Shown here: positions 10,388 to 19,205 of the stretch, piece after piece
How the letters are laid out: every line of letters starts with the position of its first letter
Numbering within the stretch: the stretch's first letter is position 1
Assembly (NCBI RefSeq): GCF_003987655.1
Contig: NZ_NGKC01000009.1
Span: 62,001 to 126,000, forward strand
Direction of reading: 5' to 3'
DNA length: 64,000 nucleotides
Origin: Vagococcus acidifermentans
GTDB taxonomy: Bacteria; Bacillota; Bacilli; Lactobacillales; Vagococcaceae
Notes under the pieces: generated by a model
The model's database searches: none
Seen by the model: only the letters and a program-made list of their open reading frames with translations
Told to the model about the DNA's origin: nothing
Made by a program: the position numbers and the translations under genes

Positions 10388-10416
10388 ACTATAAACGTTT
10401 ATTTTGACATTGTCAA
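10388..10416 (-). promoter_or_regulatory. Promoter of the ilv operon
   Basis: The -35 box TTGACA (complement of 10411-10416) and the -10 box TATAGT (complement of 10388-10393) are separated by 17 bases. The start of transcription is expected near 10381, about 65 nt before the leader peptide. Confidence 0.78.
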
Positions 10417-10467
10417 CACATTTTTTAAATTTTCTGAATATTCGCTTAATTCTTCAGCATAAACACG

Positions 10468-10507
10468 AACCCGCGGAGTGTCATTTGCTTAGACATTCCG
10501 CGGGTTT
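10468..10507. terminator. Terminator after yitT-family gene
   Basis: A GC-rich hairpin with arms AACCCGCGGAGTGTC and GACATTCCGCGGGTT (one mismatch) follows the hisS-aspS-yitT unit. The T-tract is poor on the minus strand, so termination efficiency is uncertain. Confidence 0.6.
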
Positions 10508-10526
10508 GGTTTATATTATTTACTCT

Positions 10527-11405
10527 CTATACTCCCGGGTCAAAAAAATTCCCCAATATCGTCACGTTGTCAGCAATGCTGACAAACGCATGGCGGTCGG
10601 ATTCTTTGATGGCTGTGCGCAGCACCGGAATCTGGTCTCTGGTCAGCACAGTAATCAGCACGGTCTGCTGCTCGTGCGTATAGGCTCCCTCCGCCTGATT
10701 CAGTATCGTGATGCCGCGGCGCAGCCGGTTTTGTATTTCTGTAATGACTTGCTGCGGTCTAGTGGTAATAATCATCACTTGCACTTTTTTCTGTTTGGTG
10801 TACACTGCATCCACGACTTTGCCGCTGACAAAAATCGACAAGGCGCTGTAAAAAGCGTATGGCCAGCCAAATAGAAAACCGGCAATCAATACGATACAGC
10901 CGTTAAAAATAATGTTGATGGACCCGACATTTTTGCCGGTCGCTTTCCGTACAGTCAGACTGATGATGTCAAGTCCGCCGGTGGAAATCCCGTTTTTCAG
11001 CGAAAAGCCGATGCCGAACCCGCTGATGCCGCCGCCGAAGATGGCGCAGATAATCGGATCGGTCGTCAAGACCGTCTCCGGCAAAATCTGAATAAAAAAT
11101 GACGACAATAACACAGACAACGAGGTGAAGACCGCAAATTTGTGGCTGATTTTTTGCCAGGCCAGCCAAATCAACGGTACGTTGATCAACAGCAGGATGA
11201 CTGAAATCGGCGCGGAAATCTGAAACTTGTTTTCCAAGACAGTGACGATGATTTGCGCAAAACCTGTGACACCACTTGCATAAATGTTGCCCGGCTGCCA
11301 AAACAAATTCAACGCCACTGAAGCCAAGACCGCATAAATAATCGCAACAGACAGTTTAGTCGTATCATTCTTGTCGGTAAATTTCCGCTTGAAGTCGCTA
11401 TACAT
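10527..11405 (-). CDS. YitT family membrane protein (DUF161 with DUF2179 C-terminal domain)
   Basis: The protein has 292 residues. About six hydrophobic segments cover residues 15-205, with the family-typical GGGISGFGIGFSLKNGISTGGLDI stretch split across the fourth and fifth segments. A cytoplasmic DUF2179 domain follows (about 215-285, VQVMIITTRPQQV onward). The biochemical function of the family is not established; related DUF2179 domains have been proposed to bind nucleotides or small ligands. GGGAG precedes the ATG. It is 30 bases after aspS and probably co-transcribed with hisS-aspS. Confidence 0.85.
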   Translation of the reverse strand: MYSDFKRKFTDKNDTTKLSVAIIYAVLASVALNLFWQPGNIYASGVTGFAQIIVTVLENKFQISAPISVILLLINVPLIWLAWQKISHKFAVFTSLSVLLSSFFIQILPETVLTTDPIICAIFGGGISGFGIGFSLKNGISTGGLDIISLTVRKATGKNVGSINIIFNGCIVLIAGFLFGWPYAFYSALSIFVSGKVVDAVYTKQKKVQVMIITTRPQQVITEIQNRLRRGITILNQAEGAYTHEQQTVLITVLTRDQIPVLRTAIKESDRHAFVSIADNVTILGNFFDPGV

Positions 11406-11435
11406 TTTTTTCTCCCCAGTTGAGTATCGGATAGG

Positions 11436-13205
11436 TTATTCTTCTGTTGCTGTCACGTCGATGTTCAGTTCAAATAACTGCAAAGGCGAAACAGGGCTCG
11501 GTGCAGAAACCATCAAATCCATCGCTTTGCCGTTTTTCGGGAACGCAATGACTTCACGGATGTTGTCCTTGCCGGCAAGCAGCATGACCAGACGGTCCAA
11601 CCCCAGGGCAATGCCTCCGTGAGGCGGGAAACCGTACTCCATCGCATCCAGCAGAAAACCAAATTGCTCCTGAGCCGACTCCCGTGTAAAGCCGAGAACT
11701 TCAAACATCTGCTCTTGAATCTCGCGTTTGTAGATTCTGAGAGAACCGCCGCCCAGCTCATAGCCGTTCAACACGACGTCGTATGCTTCCGCATAGACTT
11801 TTTCCGGCGCTGAAGTCAGCAGGCCTAGGTCGGATTCTTTCGGCAGTGTGAAAGGATGGTGTGCAGCAACATAACGTTTTTCATCTTCATCATACTCCAA
11901 TAACGGCCAGTCAACAACCCATAGGAAATTAAGTTTTTTCTCATCAATTAAATCCAGTTCTTTGCCGAGACGGGTACGCAATGCGCCAAGTGATGCTGCA
12001 ACCACTGCTTTGCTGTCAGCACAGAACATCAGCAAGTCGCCAACTTCCGCCTGAGTCGCTTTAATCAGCGCATCAGCAACAGGTGCCAGGAACTTCGCAA
12101 TCGGACCTTTCAGGCCGTCTTCTTCGACTTTCAGCCAAGCCAGACCTTTGGCACCGAACTGGCTCAGGTAAGATGCCAGATGGTCCATGTCCTTGCGGGA
12201 ATAGCGGCTGGCTGCTCCCTTGGCATTTAGTGCTTTGACTGCACCGCCGGCCGACAGAGCGGACTGGAAGACTTTGAAGTCGACATCTTTCACGATGTCC
12301 GCAATGTCAATCAGCTCCATGTCAAAACGCGTATCCGGCTTGTCGCTGCCGTAGCGGGCCATTGCTTCATCATAGCTGATTCGTGGAAACGGCAGCGGAA
12401 TATCAATATCCAAGGCGTCTTTGACTACTTTTGCCAGCATCCCTTCCGTGATTTCCTGAATATCCTCAGGCTCAAGAAATGTCGTTTCAATATCAATTTG
12501 GGTAAACTCCGGCTGACGGTCGCCGCGCAAGTCCTCATCCCGGAAACAACGGACGATTTGATAGTAGCGGTCAAGTCCGGCACTCATCAGCAGCTGTTTA
12601 TTTGTTTGCGGCGATTGCGGCAGCGCATAGAAACTGCCGGGATGCACCCGCGACGGTACCAGATAATCTCTGGCGCCTTCCGGTGTGGATTTTGCCAAAT
12701 AAGGCGTCTCCACATCTATGAAATCACTCGCGTCCAGATAGTCGCGGACACTCTTAGTCACCTTATGGCGCAGTTTCATTGCCTGCAGCATGCTCGGGCG
12801 GCGCAAATCAAGGTAGCGGTATTTCAGCCGCAAATCGTCATTCACCTGCTGTTCGTCTTCAATCATGAACGGCGGTGTCTTCGCCTGATTGTAAATCACT
12901 ATGTCTTCCGCCATGATTTCATAGCGGCCGGTAGCCATCTTAGGATTAATTGCCTCCGGTTCGCGCTCAATAACTTGTCCGACGATACCGATGACGTATT
13001 CGCTGCGGCATGTGTCGGCTACCTCCCATGCCGCTTTAGAAACAGCCGGATTGAAGACGACTTGCACAATCCCTTCGCGGTCTCTCAAATCGATAAAAAT
13101 AACCCCGCCCAGGTCTCTTCTTTTTTGTACCCAACCTTTCAGCGTGACGATTTCCCCAAGATTTTTTGCTGAAATATCACCGCAGTACCCTGTCCTTTTT
13201 TTCAT
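11436..13205 (-). CDS. aspS: Aspartyl-tRNA synthetase
   Basis: The protein has 589 residues, the bacterial AspRS length. It has an N-terminal OB-fold anticodon-binding domain (about 1-105), a class II catalytic core with motif 2 ([18 protein letters not shown]) and motif 3 ([13 protein letters not shown]), and the bacterial insertion (GAD) domain between about 290 and 420. It charges tRNA-Asp; whether it also charges tRNA-Asn cannot be decided here. It follows hisS by 24 bases with an AGGAAG site and shares the T-box leader. Confidence 0.95.
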   Translation of the reverse strand: MKKRTGYCGDISAKNLGEIVTLKGWVQKRRDLGGVIFIDLRDREGIVQVVFNPAVSKAAWEVADTCRSEYVIGIVGQVIEREPEAINPKMATGRYEIMAEDIVIYNQAKTPPFMIEDEQQVNDDLRLKYRYLDLRRPSMLQAMKLRHKVTKSVRDYLDASDFIDVETPYLAKSTPEGARDYLVPSRVHPGSFYALPQSPQTNKQLLMSAGLDRYYQIVRCFRDEDLRGDRQPEFTQIDIETTFLEPEDIQEITEGMLAKVVKDALDIDIPLPFPRISYDEAMARYGSDKPDTRFDMELIDIADIVKDVDFKVFQSALSAGGAVKALNAKGAASRYSRKDMDHLASYLSQFGAKGLAWLKVEEDGLKGPIAKFLAPVADALIKATQAEVGDLLMFCADSKAVVAASLGALRTRLGKELDLIDEKKLNFLWVVDWPLLEYDEDEKRYVAAHHPFTLPKESDLGLLTSAPEKVYAEAYDVVLNGYELGGGSLRIYKREIQEQMFEVLGFTRESAQEQFGFLLDAMEYGFPPHGGIALGLDRLVMLLAGKDNIREVIAFPKNGKAMDLMVSAPSPVSPLQLFELNIDVTATEE

Positions 13206-13229
13206 TGTACTTCCTACTTTCCTTCGTTT

Positions 13230-14519
13230 TTAATGAGTTAATTGATTCAATAAGGCGGAGATGTCGTTATAGACATCCTTTAACGGCACACTTTGTTCGT
13301 TGCCGCTCGCCATTTGTTTGATATTGACCCGGCCTTCAGACAACTCTGTTTCTCCCAATGTCAGGACATACTCGGCCTGAAGTCTGTTCGCCATTTTAAA
13401 TTGGGCTTTTGGTTTGCGGTGCAAGTAATCACGCTCCGCCGAAAAGCCGGCCGCTCGCAATGCTTCCACCAGCTTCAGTGTTTCAGCGGATGTCGCCTCG
13501 CCTATCCCGACAACATACATGTCAAGACGATTGGCATGCGGCAGTTCAACACCTTCCGCCTTCATCGTAATCAGTGCCCGCTCCATTCCCAGCGCAAATC
13601 CAAAACCGGGAGTCGCCGGGCCGCCCAGCTCTTCGACTAAATGGTCATACCGTCCGCCCGCGCAAATCGTGGTCAGCGTGCCGCCGAAGCCCGGAGCATC
13701 ACTCATGATTTCAAAAATCGTGTCGTTATAGTAGTCCAGTCCTCTAACCATCCGGTGATCGATTTCATAGTCGATACCCAGATACTGCAAAAGTGACTGC
13801 ACCTCTTGAAAATGCGCAGCAGCTTCTTCTCCCAGATAGTCCAAAATCGACGGCGCTTCTGCAACGATTTGCTGGTCTTGGGATTCTTTGCTGTCCAGCA
13901 CACGCAGCGGGTTTTTCTCAAAGCGCGTCTGGGAATAGGCGCTCAAATCATCATAACGCGGTGTCAAATAATCAAGCAGCGCCTGACGATATGCGGCGCG
14001 GTCTTCTTTGCTGCCGAGCGAATTGATAACGAGCCGGATATGCGTCACCCCAAGGGCACGGAAGAACGCCATCGCCATCGCCATCCCTTCGACATCTGTC
14101 GCCGGATTGCGGCTGCCGAAACATTCCACACCGATTTGATGAAACTGCCGCATCCGTCCCGATTGCGGACGTTCATAGCGGAACATCGGTCCCATGTAAA
14201 ATGTTTTGAACGGTTTGCCGTGTTCGGGACCGAATAGTTTATTTTCGATAAACGCTCTGCCGACCGGCGCTGTCCCCTCTGGCCGCAGCGTGATATGGCG
14301 GTCCCCTTTATCATAAAAATCATACATTTCTTTGGATACGATATCTGTGGTGTCACCTACACTTCTGGAAATCACTTCATAATGTTCAAAAATCGGCGTC
14401 CGGATTTCCCTCACCTGATAGCGCTCGAACAATTCACGCGCCGTTTTTTCCAAAAGCTGCCATTCTCCCACTTGTTCAGGCAAAATATCCGCTGTGCCTT
14501 TCGGTCTTTGAAATCTCAT
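13230..14519 (-). CDS. hisS: Histidyl-tRNA synthetase
   Basis: The protein has 429 residues. This class II synthetase starts [14 protein letters not shown]. Motif 2 is in the [22 protein letters not shown] region, the HisA signature [12 protein letters not shown] is present, and a C-terminal anticodon-binding domain begins near [10 protein letters not shown] chose the ATG at 14519 with GGGAGGC upstream. The open frame extends to 14600, but that part is the T-box antiterminator/terminator region and is not coding. It is the first gene of hisS-aspS-yitT. Confidence 0.95.
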   Translation of the reverse strand: MRFQRPKGTADILPEQVGEWQLLEKTARELFERYQVREIRTPIFEHYEVISRSVGDTTDIVSKEMYDFYDKGDRHITLRPEGTAPVGRAFIENKLFGPEHGKPFKTFYMGPMFRYERPQSGRMRQFHQIGVECFGSRNPATDVEGMAMAMAFFRALGVTHIRLVINSLGSKEDRAAYRQALLDYLTPRYDDLSAYSQTRFEKNPLRVLDSKESQDQQIVAEAPSILDYLGEEAAAHFQEVQSLLQYLGIDYEIDHRMVRGLDYYNDTIFEIMSDAPGFGGTLTTICAGGRYDHLVEELGGPATPGFGFALGMERALITMKAEGVELPHANRLDMYVVGIGEATSAETLKLVEALRAAGFSAERDYLHRKPKAQFKMANRLQAEYVLTLGETELSEGRVNIKQMASGNEQSVPLKDVYNDISALLNQLTH

Positions 14520-14543
14520 CTCATTGCCTCCCCCATTTAAAAT

Positions 14544-14785
14544 AAAAAAAGCCCCTGTATCTTCATACAAGGACGAATGTTTCAACACACGTGGTACCAC
14601 CTACATTTGAAAGAAACCTGTTCTTTTTCTTTCCACTTCACCGATTAACGCTCGTCACGGAACGGCTTTTTACCGCTCATCTCCAGAGTGTCTTTCCTCA
14701 TTGTGGTTCCAAACTGCTTTCAGCCGCGGCAGTTCTCTCTGATTATATAGAAACCGGCAAAAAGTACTCGCTCTTTCATTGATAT
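14544..14785 (-). promoter_or_regulatory. T-box riboswitch (tRNA-His specific) upstream of hisS-aspS
   Basis: The conserved T-box sequence GGTGGTACCACG is the complement of about 14590-14600. It is followed by a terminator hairpin (arms CCTTGTAT and ATACAGGG, 14552-14573) and seven T residues. Upstream, Stem I shows the AGAGAG and GGCTGAAAGCAG elements. The GGAACCACAA segment (14701-14710) presents CAC, a histidine codon, as specifier at 14703-14705, which agrees with the downstream gene. Uncharged tRNA-His should stabilise the antiterminator and allow transcription of hisS and aspS. Confidence 0.88.
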
Positions 14786-14793
14786 TAATACTT

Positions 14794-14822
14794 AAATTAC
14801 TAAATAATCCGCTAAAAGTCAA
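14794..14822 (-). promoter_or_regulatory. Promoter of the hisS T-box transcript
   Basis: The -35 box TTGACT (complement of 14817-14822) and the -10 box TAATTT (complement of 14794-14799) are 17 bases apart, just upstream of the T-box Stem I. Confidence 0.6.
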
Positions 14823-14887
14823 GCGGGAAATGCAACTGTTTTTCCTACTTCAGCATATTCACCTTTCTCTATTCCGTTTTTTTTTGC

Positions 14888-14893
14888 TATAAT
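14888..14893 (+). promoter_or_regulatory. -10 box of the amidase promoter
   Basis: TATAAT at 14888-14893 lies 33 bases before the GTG start of the amidase gene. No convincing -35 box is visible. Confidence 0.45.
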
Positions 14894-14925
14894 AGAAAAA
14901 TAACTATGTATATGGAGATTCAACG

Positions 14926-16215
14926 GTGAAAGAAAAAAGACAGACAAACAGAACATTTAGGCTGCTGCTGCTCACGCTCGGACTGATTGCCTCAGTCATA
15001 GCCATTTTTTATGTGATGAGCGACGACGATGTCCTCACCATCAAACCGCTGGCATTGAACGTGCGGACAAAGCCCGGCACCGAACATCCGGTCATCGCAC
15101 AGGTCCATCGAAACACGAATGTCATCGTCCTTGACGAAAAAAACGGCTGGTACCATATTGAACTGGCAGACAAAACTAGCGGATGGGTCGCCGGCTGGCT
15201 GGCAAAAGACGGCCTGTCGGGCCCTGTGACAGAATTGCCGGCTGTAATCACTGAGGACGAGGTATTGCTCCGCGAAAACCCGGCAGACAAAGGCAAAAAA
15301 CTAACCACATTGAAAAAAAACGACACGGTGACTGTGGTGCTGGAAAAGAACGGCTGGGCACGCATCATTGCTGACAATGTGTTCGGCTGGGTGCCGTCGC
15401 ACACACTGACGCCGTCAGAAAAAGGCATCCCGACGCCCGAAAAACAAACACCTCTCTACGTTAATACAGCGGAACTGGTGGTGCGCACCAATCCCGACTT
15501 GGAGAGCAGAGGATTTCTCACTTTAAAATACGGCGAACAGGTCGCCTTTGCCAAAAAGACAAAAGACTGGTTCGAAGTCACGGTGGCTGACGGCCGCAGC
15601 GGCTATGTCCGGCCTTGGGCGGTCAGCCAATCCAAACTGACAGAAGACAGTTATTACGGTATCGTGCCGATGGCGGAGTATACTGTCGTACTGGATGCCG
15701 GACACGGCGGAAACGACCCGGGCTCTGAAACGAACAACGGGACCGTCGTTGAAAAAGAGGTGACTCTGAGCACAGCACAAGCCGTGCAGGCAGAGCTTGT
15801 GTCATACGGTTTCAATGTCATCATGACACGTGATACCGACACCTACATTGACCTTGCCGACATAGCAGCTGTCAGCAATCAGGCGAATGCCGACGCCTTT
15901 ATCAGTTTCCATTTTGATTCCTATGATGTGCCGAATGCAGTGTCGGGCACGACGACCTACTATTATCACGACCGGGACATCGACTTGGCGCACACCATCA
16001 ACAAATTTATCAAAAGTACCCTGCCGCTTGAAAACCGGGGAACTGAGTATGCTGATTACCAAGTACTGCGGGACAACCGGCGGCCGGCTGTCTTGCTGGA
16101 GCTGGGCTATATGAACAGCGACTACGATGCCAGTATCATCGTCAAAGACAGCTATCAGGAAAAAGTGGCCAAAGCGGTCCGCAAAGGGCTGATTCACTAT
16201 TTCAACGGCGGCTGA
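14926..16215 (+). CDS. N-acetylmuramoyl-L-alanine amidase (amidase_3) with three SH3b domains
   Basis: The protein has 429 residues, GTG start, with a signal anchor at about residues 11-29. Three bacterial SH3 domains follow (about 35-95, 100-160, 180-240), each with the N-VRTxP/LRENP and GW-V signatures, and probably bind peptidoglycan. The C-terminal amidase_3 domain (about 255-429) keeps the zinc ligands His in DAGHGG, Glu in VEKEV and His in SFHFDS, plus the catalytic Glu in LLELGYM. It should cleave the MurNAc-L-Ala bond outside the cell, in septum processing or wall turnover. Zn ligands are intact, so it should be active. Confidence 0.92.
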   Translation: MKEKRQTNRTFRLLLLTLGLIASVIAIFYVMSDDDVLTIKPLALNVRTKPGTEHPVIAQVHRNTNVIVLDEKNGWYHIELADKTSGWVAGWLAKDGLSGPVTELPAVITEDEVLLRENPADKGKKLTTLKKNDTVTVVLEKNGWARIIADNVFGWVPSHTLTPSEKGIPTPEKQTPLYVNTAELVVRTNPDLESRGFLTLKYGEQVAFAKKTKDWFEVTVADGRSGYVRPWAVSQSKLTEDSYYGIVPMAEYTVVLDAGHGGNDPGSETNNGTVVEKEVTLSTAQAVQAELVSYGFNVIMTRDTDTYIDLADIAAVSNQANADAFISFHFDSYDVPNAVSGTTTYYYHDRDIDLAHTINKFIKSTLPLENRGTEYADYQVLRDNRRPAVLLELGYMNSDYDASIIVKDSYQEKVAKAVRKGLIHYFNGG

Positions 16216-16240
16216 CAATGACCGGCGCACCTGTATCTGA

Positions 16241-16295
16241 CAAATAAAACACCTTGGAAGCAACCGCTGATTGCGCCCAAGGTGTTTTTATTTGT
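16241..16295. terminator. Bidirectional terminator between amidase and cystine symporter genes
   Basis: Arms AAATAAAACACCTTGG and CCAAGGTGTTTTTATTT surround a loop of about 18 bases; A- and T-tracts on both sides serve both convergent genes. Confidence 0.8.
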
Positions 16296-16305
16296 GTGTA
16301 TCTTA

Positions 16306-17697
16306 TCAGCTGTTATACAAATCGCGGTTGAAACGCCCCTCGCTTTTGTCAACGATGATGGCCGAGACCATATTCCCTGTTACGTTCAACATGGTCCGTC
16401 CCATATCGACAATCGGATCGACGCCGAAAATCGCACCGATACTGGAGACAGCTGCGCCGTAACCCAGACCATTCAGTGTGACAGTCGCCGCAACAGTCGC
16501 TGTCCCCGGTACGCCGGCAATCCCGATGGAGCCGATTGTCACGACCAGTACGACCAGCACATAAAAAGCAATGTTCATTTCCGTGCCGACGGCTGATGCA
16601 ATCAGCACGCCGAGCATGGCGGGAAAGACGCCCGCACAGCCGTTCATCCCCACAGATGTCCCGAGAGTTGCGACAAATTTGCCGGTTTCATTGGAGACAC
16701 CCAGTTTTTCTTCCAACGTTTCCATTGTGTACGGCAATGTCCCGACACTGGAACGGGAAGAAAAGGCAAAAATCATCGTAGTGTAAGCTTTCTTGTAGAA
16801 CGTCAGCGGATTGACACCAATCGCCAGCAAGATAAAGCAATAAACAACCAGCATAATCACCACGCCGGTATACAGCGCCGCGATAAATCCGAGCATGCCG
16901 ACAATCGCTTGAATCCCATTGGCGATAATTGTGTTGGCAATCAGCGCAACGACCCCGTAAGGCATTAGCTTGATGATATTCGTCAACACAGAATTGACAG
17001 TCACGCGCAATGAATCAAACAAGGCAACGACCGGCGCGACCTGTTCCGGTTTTTTCACCTTCAAAAAGCGGATGGCCGAAGCGAAGAGACCGGCAATGAT
17101 GACGACCGAGACGATACTGCCATTGTCGCCCATGACAGCAAAAATATTGTTCGGAATCAAATTGACAAAAAATTCAGGAAAACTCTGGGCGGACAGCTCA
17201 CTCATCCGTCCGACCTTTTCCGGAGTCAAATCCCCGGCAAAATCAGCACCGTTTAAACGATAGAGTTTGACAACCAGAATACCGACCAGCGCCGAGATGG
17301 CAGTTGTCCCCAAAAGCGTTGCGAAAGTCTTACCGGTCAGGCTTTTAATCGTTTTAGCTTCCGCCTGTGTCACGACTTGAATGATGGACAGAAAGACTAC
17401 CGGGACAGCAAGCAGCTGGACCAGTTTTAAAAATCCGCTGCCGAGAAGCGAGTACCATGTGGCAATCTCCATACGGGCAAAGTCATTGTAAAGCGGCGTG
17501 CCGCTGCCGGCAAGGTCAATGCCGACACCAATAATCAGGCCGATGACCAGACCGATGACCATGCGTTTTGAGAAACTGACCTTTTGTGCTTTCAAGCGTT
17601 TCAAAATCCATAAACCAATCAATAATAAAATAAGTCCGACAAGCGTCAGCCAGTTGCTGGCTTTCAAAAACTGTGTAAAAAACGGTTGTTCTATCAT
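16306..17697 (-). CDS. Dicarboxylate/amino acid:cation symporter, probably L-cystine importer (TcyP type)
   Basis: The protein has 463 residues with about nine to ten hydrophobic segments and the DAACS re-entrant loops (SRSSVGTLP, NMNGCAGVFPAML-like, VPGTATVAAT). Its length and sequence style match TcyP/YdjN sodium-coupled L-cystine symporters rather than GltP/DctA. The neighbours support sulfur amino acid uptake: a CoA-disulfide reductase-type flavoprotein and a trans-sulfuration enzyme. I chose the ATG at 17697, nine bases after AAGGAG; a GTG at 17700 is an alternative. Cystine as substrate is an inference from family and context. Confidence 0.8.
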   Translation of the reverse strand: MIEQPFFTQFLKASNWLTLVGLILLLIGLWILKRLKAQKVSFSKRMVIGLVIGLIIGVGIDLAGSGTPLYNDFARMEIATWYSLLGSGFLKLVQLLAVPVVFLSIIQVVTQAEAKTIKSLTGKTFATLLGTTAISALVGILVVKLYRLNGADFAGDLTPEKVGRMSELSAQSFPEFFVNLIPNNIFAVMGDNGSIVSVVIIAGLFASAIRFLKVKKPEQVAPVVALFDSLRVTVNSVLTNIIKLMPYGVVALIANTIIANGIQAIVGMLGFIAALYTGVVIMLVVYCFILLAIGVNPLTFYKKAYTTMIFAFSSRSSVGTLPYTMETLEEKLGVSNETGKFVATLGTSVGMNGCAGVFPAMLGVLIASAVGTEMNIAFYVLVVLVVTIGSIGIAGVPGTATVAATVTLNGLGYGAAVSSIGAIFGVDPIVDMGRTMLNVTGNMVSAIIVDKSEGRFNRDLYNS

Positions 17698-17712
17698 CAC
17701 GTTAATCTCCTT

Positions 17713-19050
17713 TTATTTTGAGGCGTTCCCAGCGACATTCAGTGCTTCCCACACTGAGGCAAATGGCGGAGCGTAAGCAAAATCCACAAATCCCAACTCA
17801 CTGGTCGTCATCCCTGTATGAATTGCCGCAGTCAGTCCGGTCATACGGAGGACTGCTTCATTTTTTCCAAAAATTTGTGCACCGTACAGCACTTGTGTTT
17901 CAGCATCATAAATCATTTTAATGGTCAACGGTTCCTGCTCCGAATAATAGTTGGAATGATTCGTCGTAGTCACAACCGACGTCTTGACTGCCAGCCCCAG
18001 CTTTGCTGCCTGCCGTTCATTCAGGCCGGTGCTGCCGGCTTCATAATGTCCGGCTTTGATGGCACTGCTGCCCAGCGTGCCGGAAAATGCTGTCATCTGC
18101 TCAACCGAGCTGCACCCGACATTGCTTCCCACGATTCTCCCCAACTTGTTTGCACCCGTTGCCAGCGGCAAGTAGACATCGCCGGCCAGCCGGTGCGGCA
18201 CCGTGGCACAATCACCGCACGCAAAGACATCCTTGACGGAAGTCCGCCCGTACGCATCCACCACAATTGCGCCGTTGGGCAATTTTTCCAAACTATCCCC
18301 TAAAAATGCCGTGTTCGGCTGAAACCCGATTGTCATGATGACACAATCGACCGCCAGCTCCTGCTTCGTCGTTACTGCTTTGACCACCTGACCGTCCTCT
18401 GCAATTAAATCCGTCAACAGTTCATTGGTGTACAGCTGCACGCCGGCTTCCGTCAGGGCATCACACATTTTCTCTGTGATTTCTGCATCGAAGACTTGCG
18501 ACAGAATGGCATCCTGCCCTTCCAAAAGCGTCACCTGCACATTCCGCTTGATCAGCTGGTCGGCCACCTCGACACCGATAAAGCCGCCACCGACAATCAA
18601 AACGTGCTGATAGTCCGGCAGGTGTGCCAGCAGACGGTTGGCATCCCGCTCTTTCGTGAAGGTGTAGACATTTTGGCTGTCCACCCCCGGCATTGCCGGC
18701 ACGATCGGCAGAGCACCCGAGGCAATCACCAGCTTGTCATACGCTTTCGTGCTGGTTTTGCCGGTTGCGTGGTCAATCATGCTGACTATTTTTGCATCAA
18801 CATCCACCGATGTGACCTCATGCCCCAAAAACAATTGGATGCCTGACTGCCGCACCTCAGCCGGACTGCGGGCATACAACTCATTCGGGTCCGAAAATTC
18901 TCCCCCGATATAATAAGGCAAACCGCATGCACCGAAAGACACATAATCTTCTTTTTCAATGACAGAGATCGTCGCATGTGTAAATGTGCGGGCCGCTTTT
19001 GCCGCGGCACTCATCCCAGCTGCCACACCGCCAATCACTACAATTTCCAT
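17713..19050 (-). CDS. CoA-disulfide reductase / NADH oxidase family flavoprotein
   Basis: The protein has 445 residues. FAD binding is by VVIGGVAAGMSAAAKA at the N-terminus, NAD(P)H binding by VLIVGGGFIGVEVADQL, and a second FAD motif is DVFACGDCA. The single redox cysteine is in SFGACGLPYYIGG (about residue 42), typical of CoA-disulfide reductase and NADH oxidase/peroxidase, with one cysteine instead of a CxxC pair. I chose the ATG at 19050 with AAGGAG upstream. It lies 15 bases ahead of the cystine symporter gene and is probably co-transcribed. A role in reducing disulfides formed during cystine use is likely, but NADH oxidase activity is equally possible. Confidence 0.83.
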   Translation of the reverse strand: MEIVVIGGVAAGMSAAAKAARTFTHATISVIEKEDYVSFGACGLPYYIGGEFSDPNELYARSPAEVRQSGIQLFLGHEVTSVDVDAKIVSMIDHATGKTSTKAYDKLVIASGALPIVPAMPGVDSQNVYTFTKERDANRLLAHLPDYQHVLIVGGGFIGVEVADQLIKRNVQVTLLEGQDAILSQVFDAEITEKMCDALTEAGVQLYTNELLTDLIAEDGQVVKAVTTKQELAVDCVIMTIGFQPNTAFLGDSLEKLPNGAIVVDAYGRTSVKDVFACGDCATVPHRLAGDVYLPLATGANKLGRIVGSNVGCSSVEQMTAFSGTLGSSAIKAGHYEAGSTGLNERQAAKLGLAVKTSVVTTTNHSNYYSEQEPLTIKMIYDAETQVLYGAQIFGKNEAVLRMTGLTAAIHTGMTTSELGFVDFAYAPPFASVWEALNVAGNASK

Positions 19051-19089
19051 GTCATCCCTCTCCTTCATATTCAATTACAGTTCACCTAA

Positions 19090-19170
19090 AAACTAACATG
19101 TTAAAAAAACAAAGTCAACGCTGAGAGCTTTCTCATCTTTATTGACACTGCTTTTTTTCGATGATATCGT
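19090..19170. promoter_or_regulatory. Divergent promoters with a central palindrome (sulfur gene cluster)
   Basis: On the minus strand, TTGACT (complement of 19113-19118) and TAGTTT (complement of 19090-19095) are spaced by 17 bases. On the plus strand, TTGACA (19142-19147) and TATCGT (19165-19170) are spaced by 17. Between the two -35 boxes lies the inverted repeat TGAGA-GCTT-TCTCA (19122-19135), a candidate operator that would control both directions. Confidence 0.55.
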
Positions 19171-19205
19171 GAAAGCGAATACATTCAAAGAGAGGAAGTT
19201 CGCTT

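Noticed and set aside
14520-14600. Upstream extension of hisS by 27 codons
   Set aside because: This stretch contains the T-box sequence and terminator; the ATG at 14519 has the ribosome binding site and the family-typical start.
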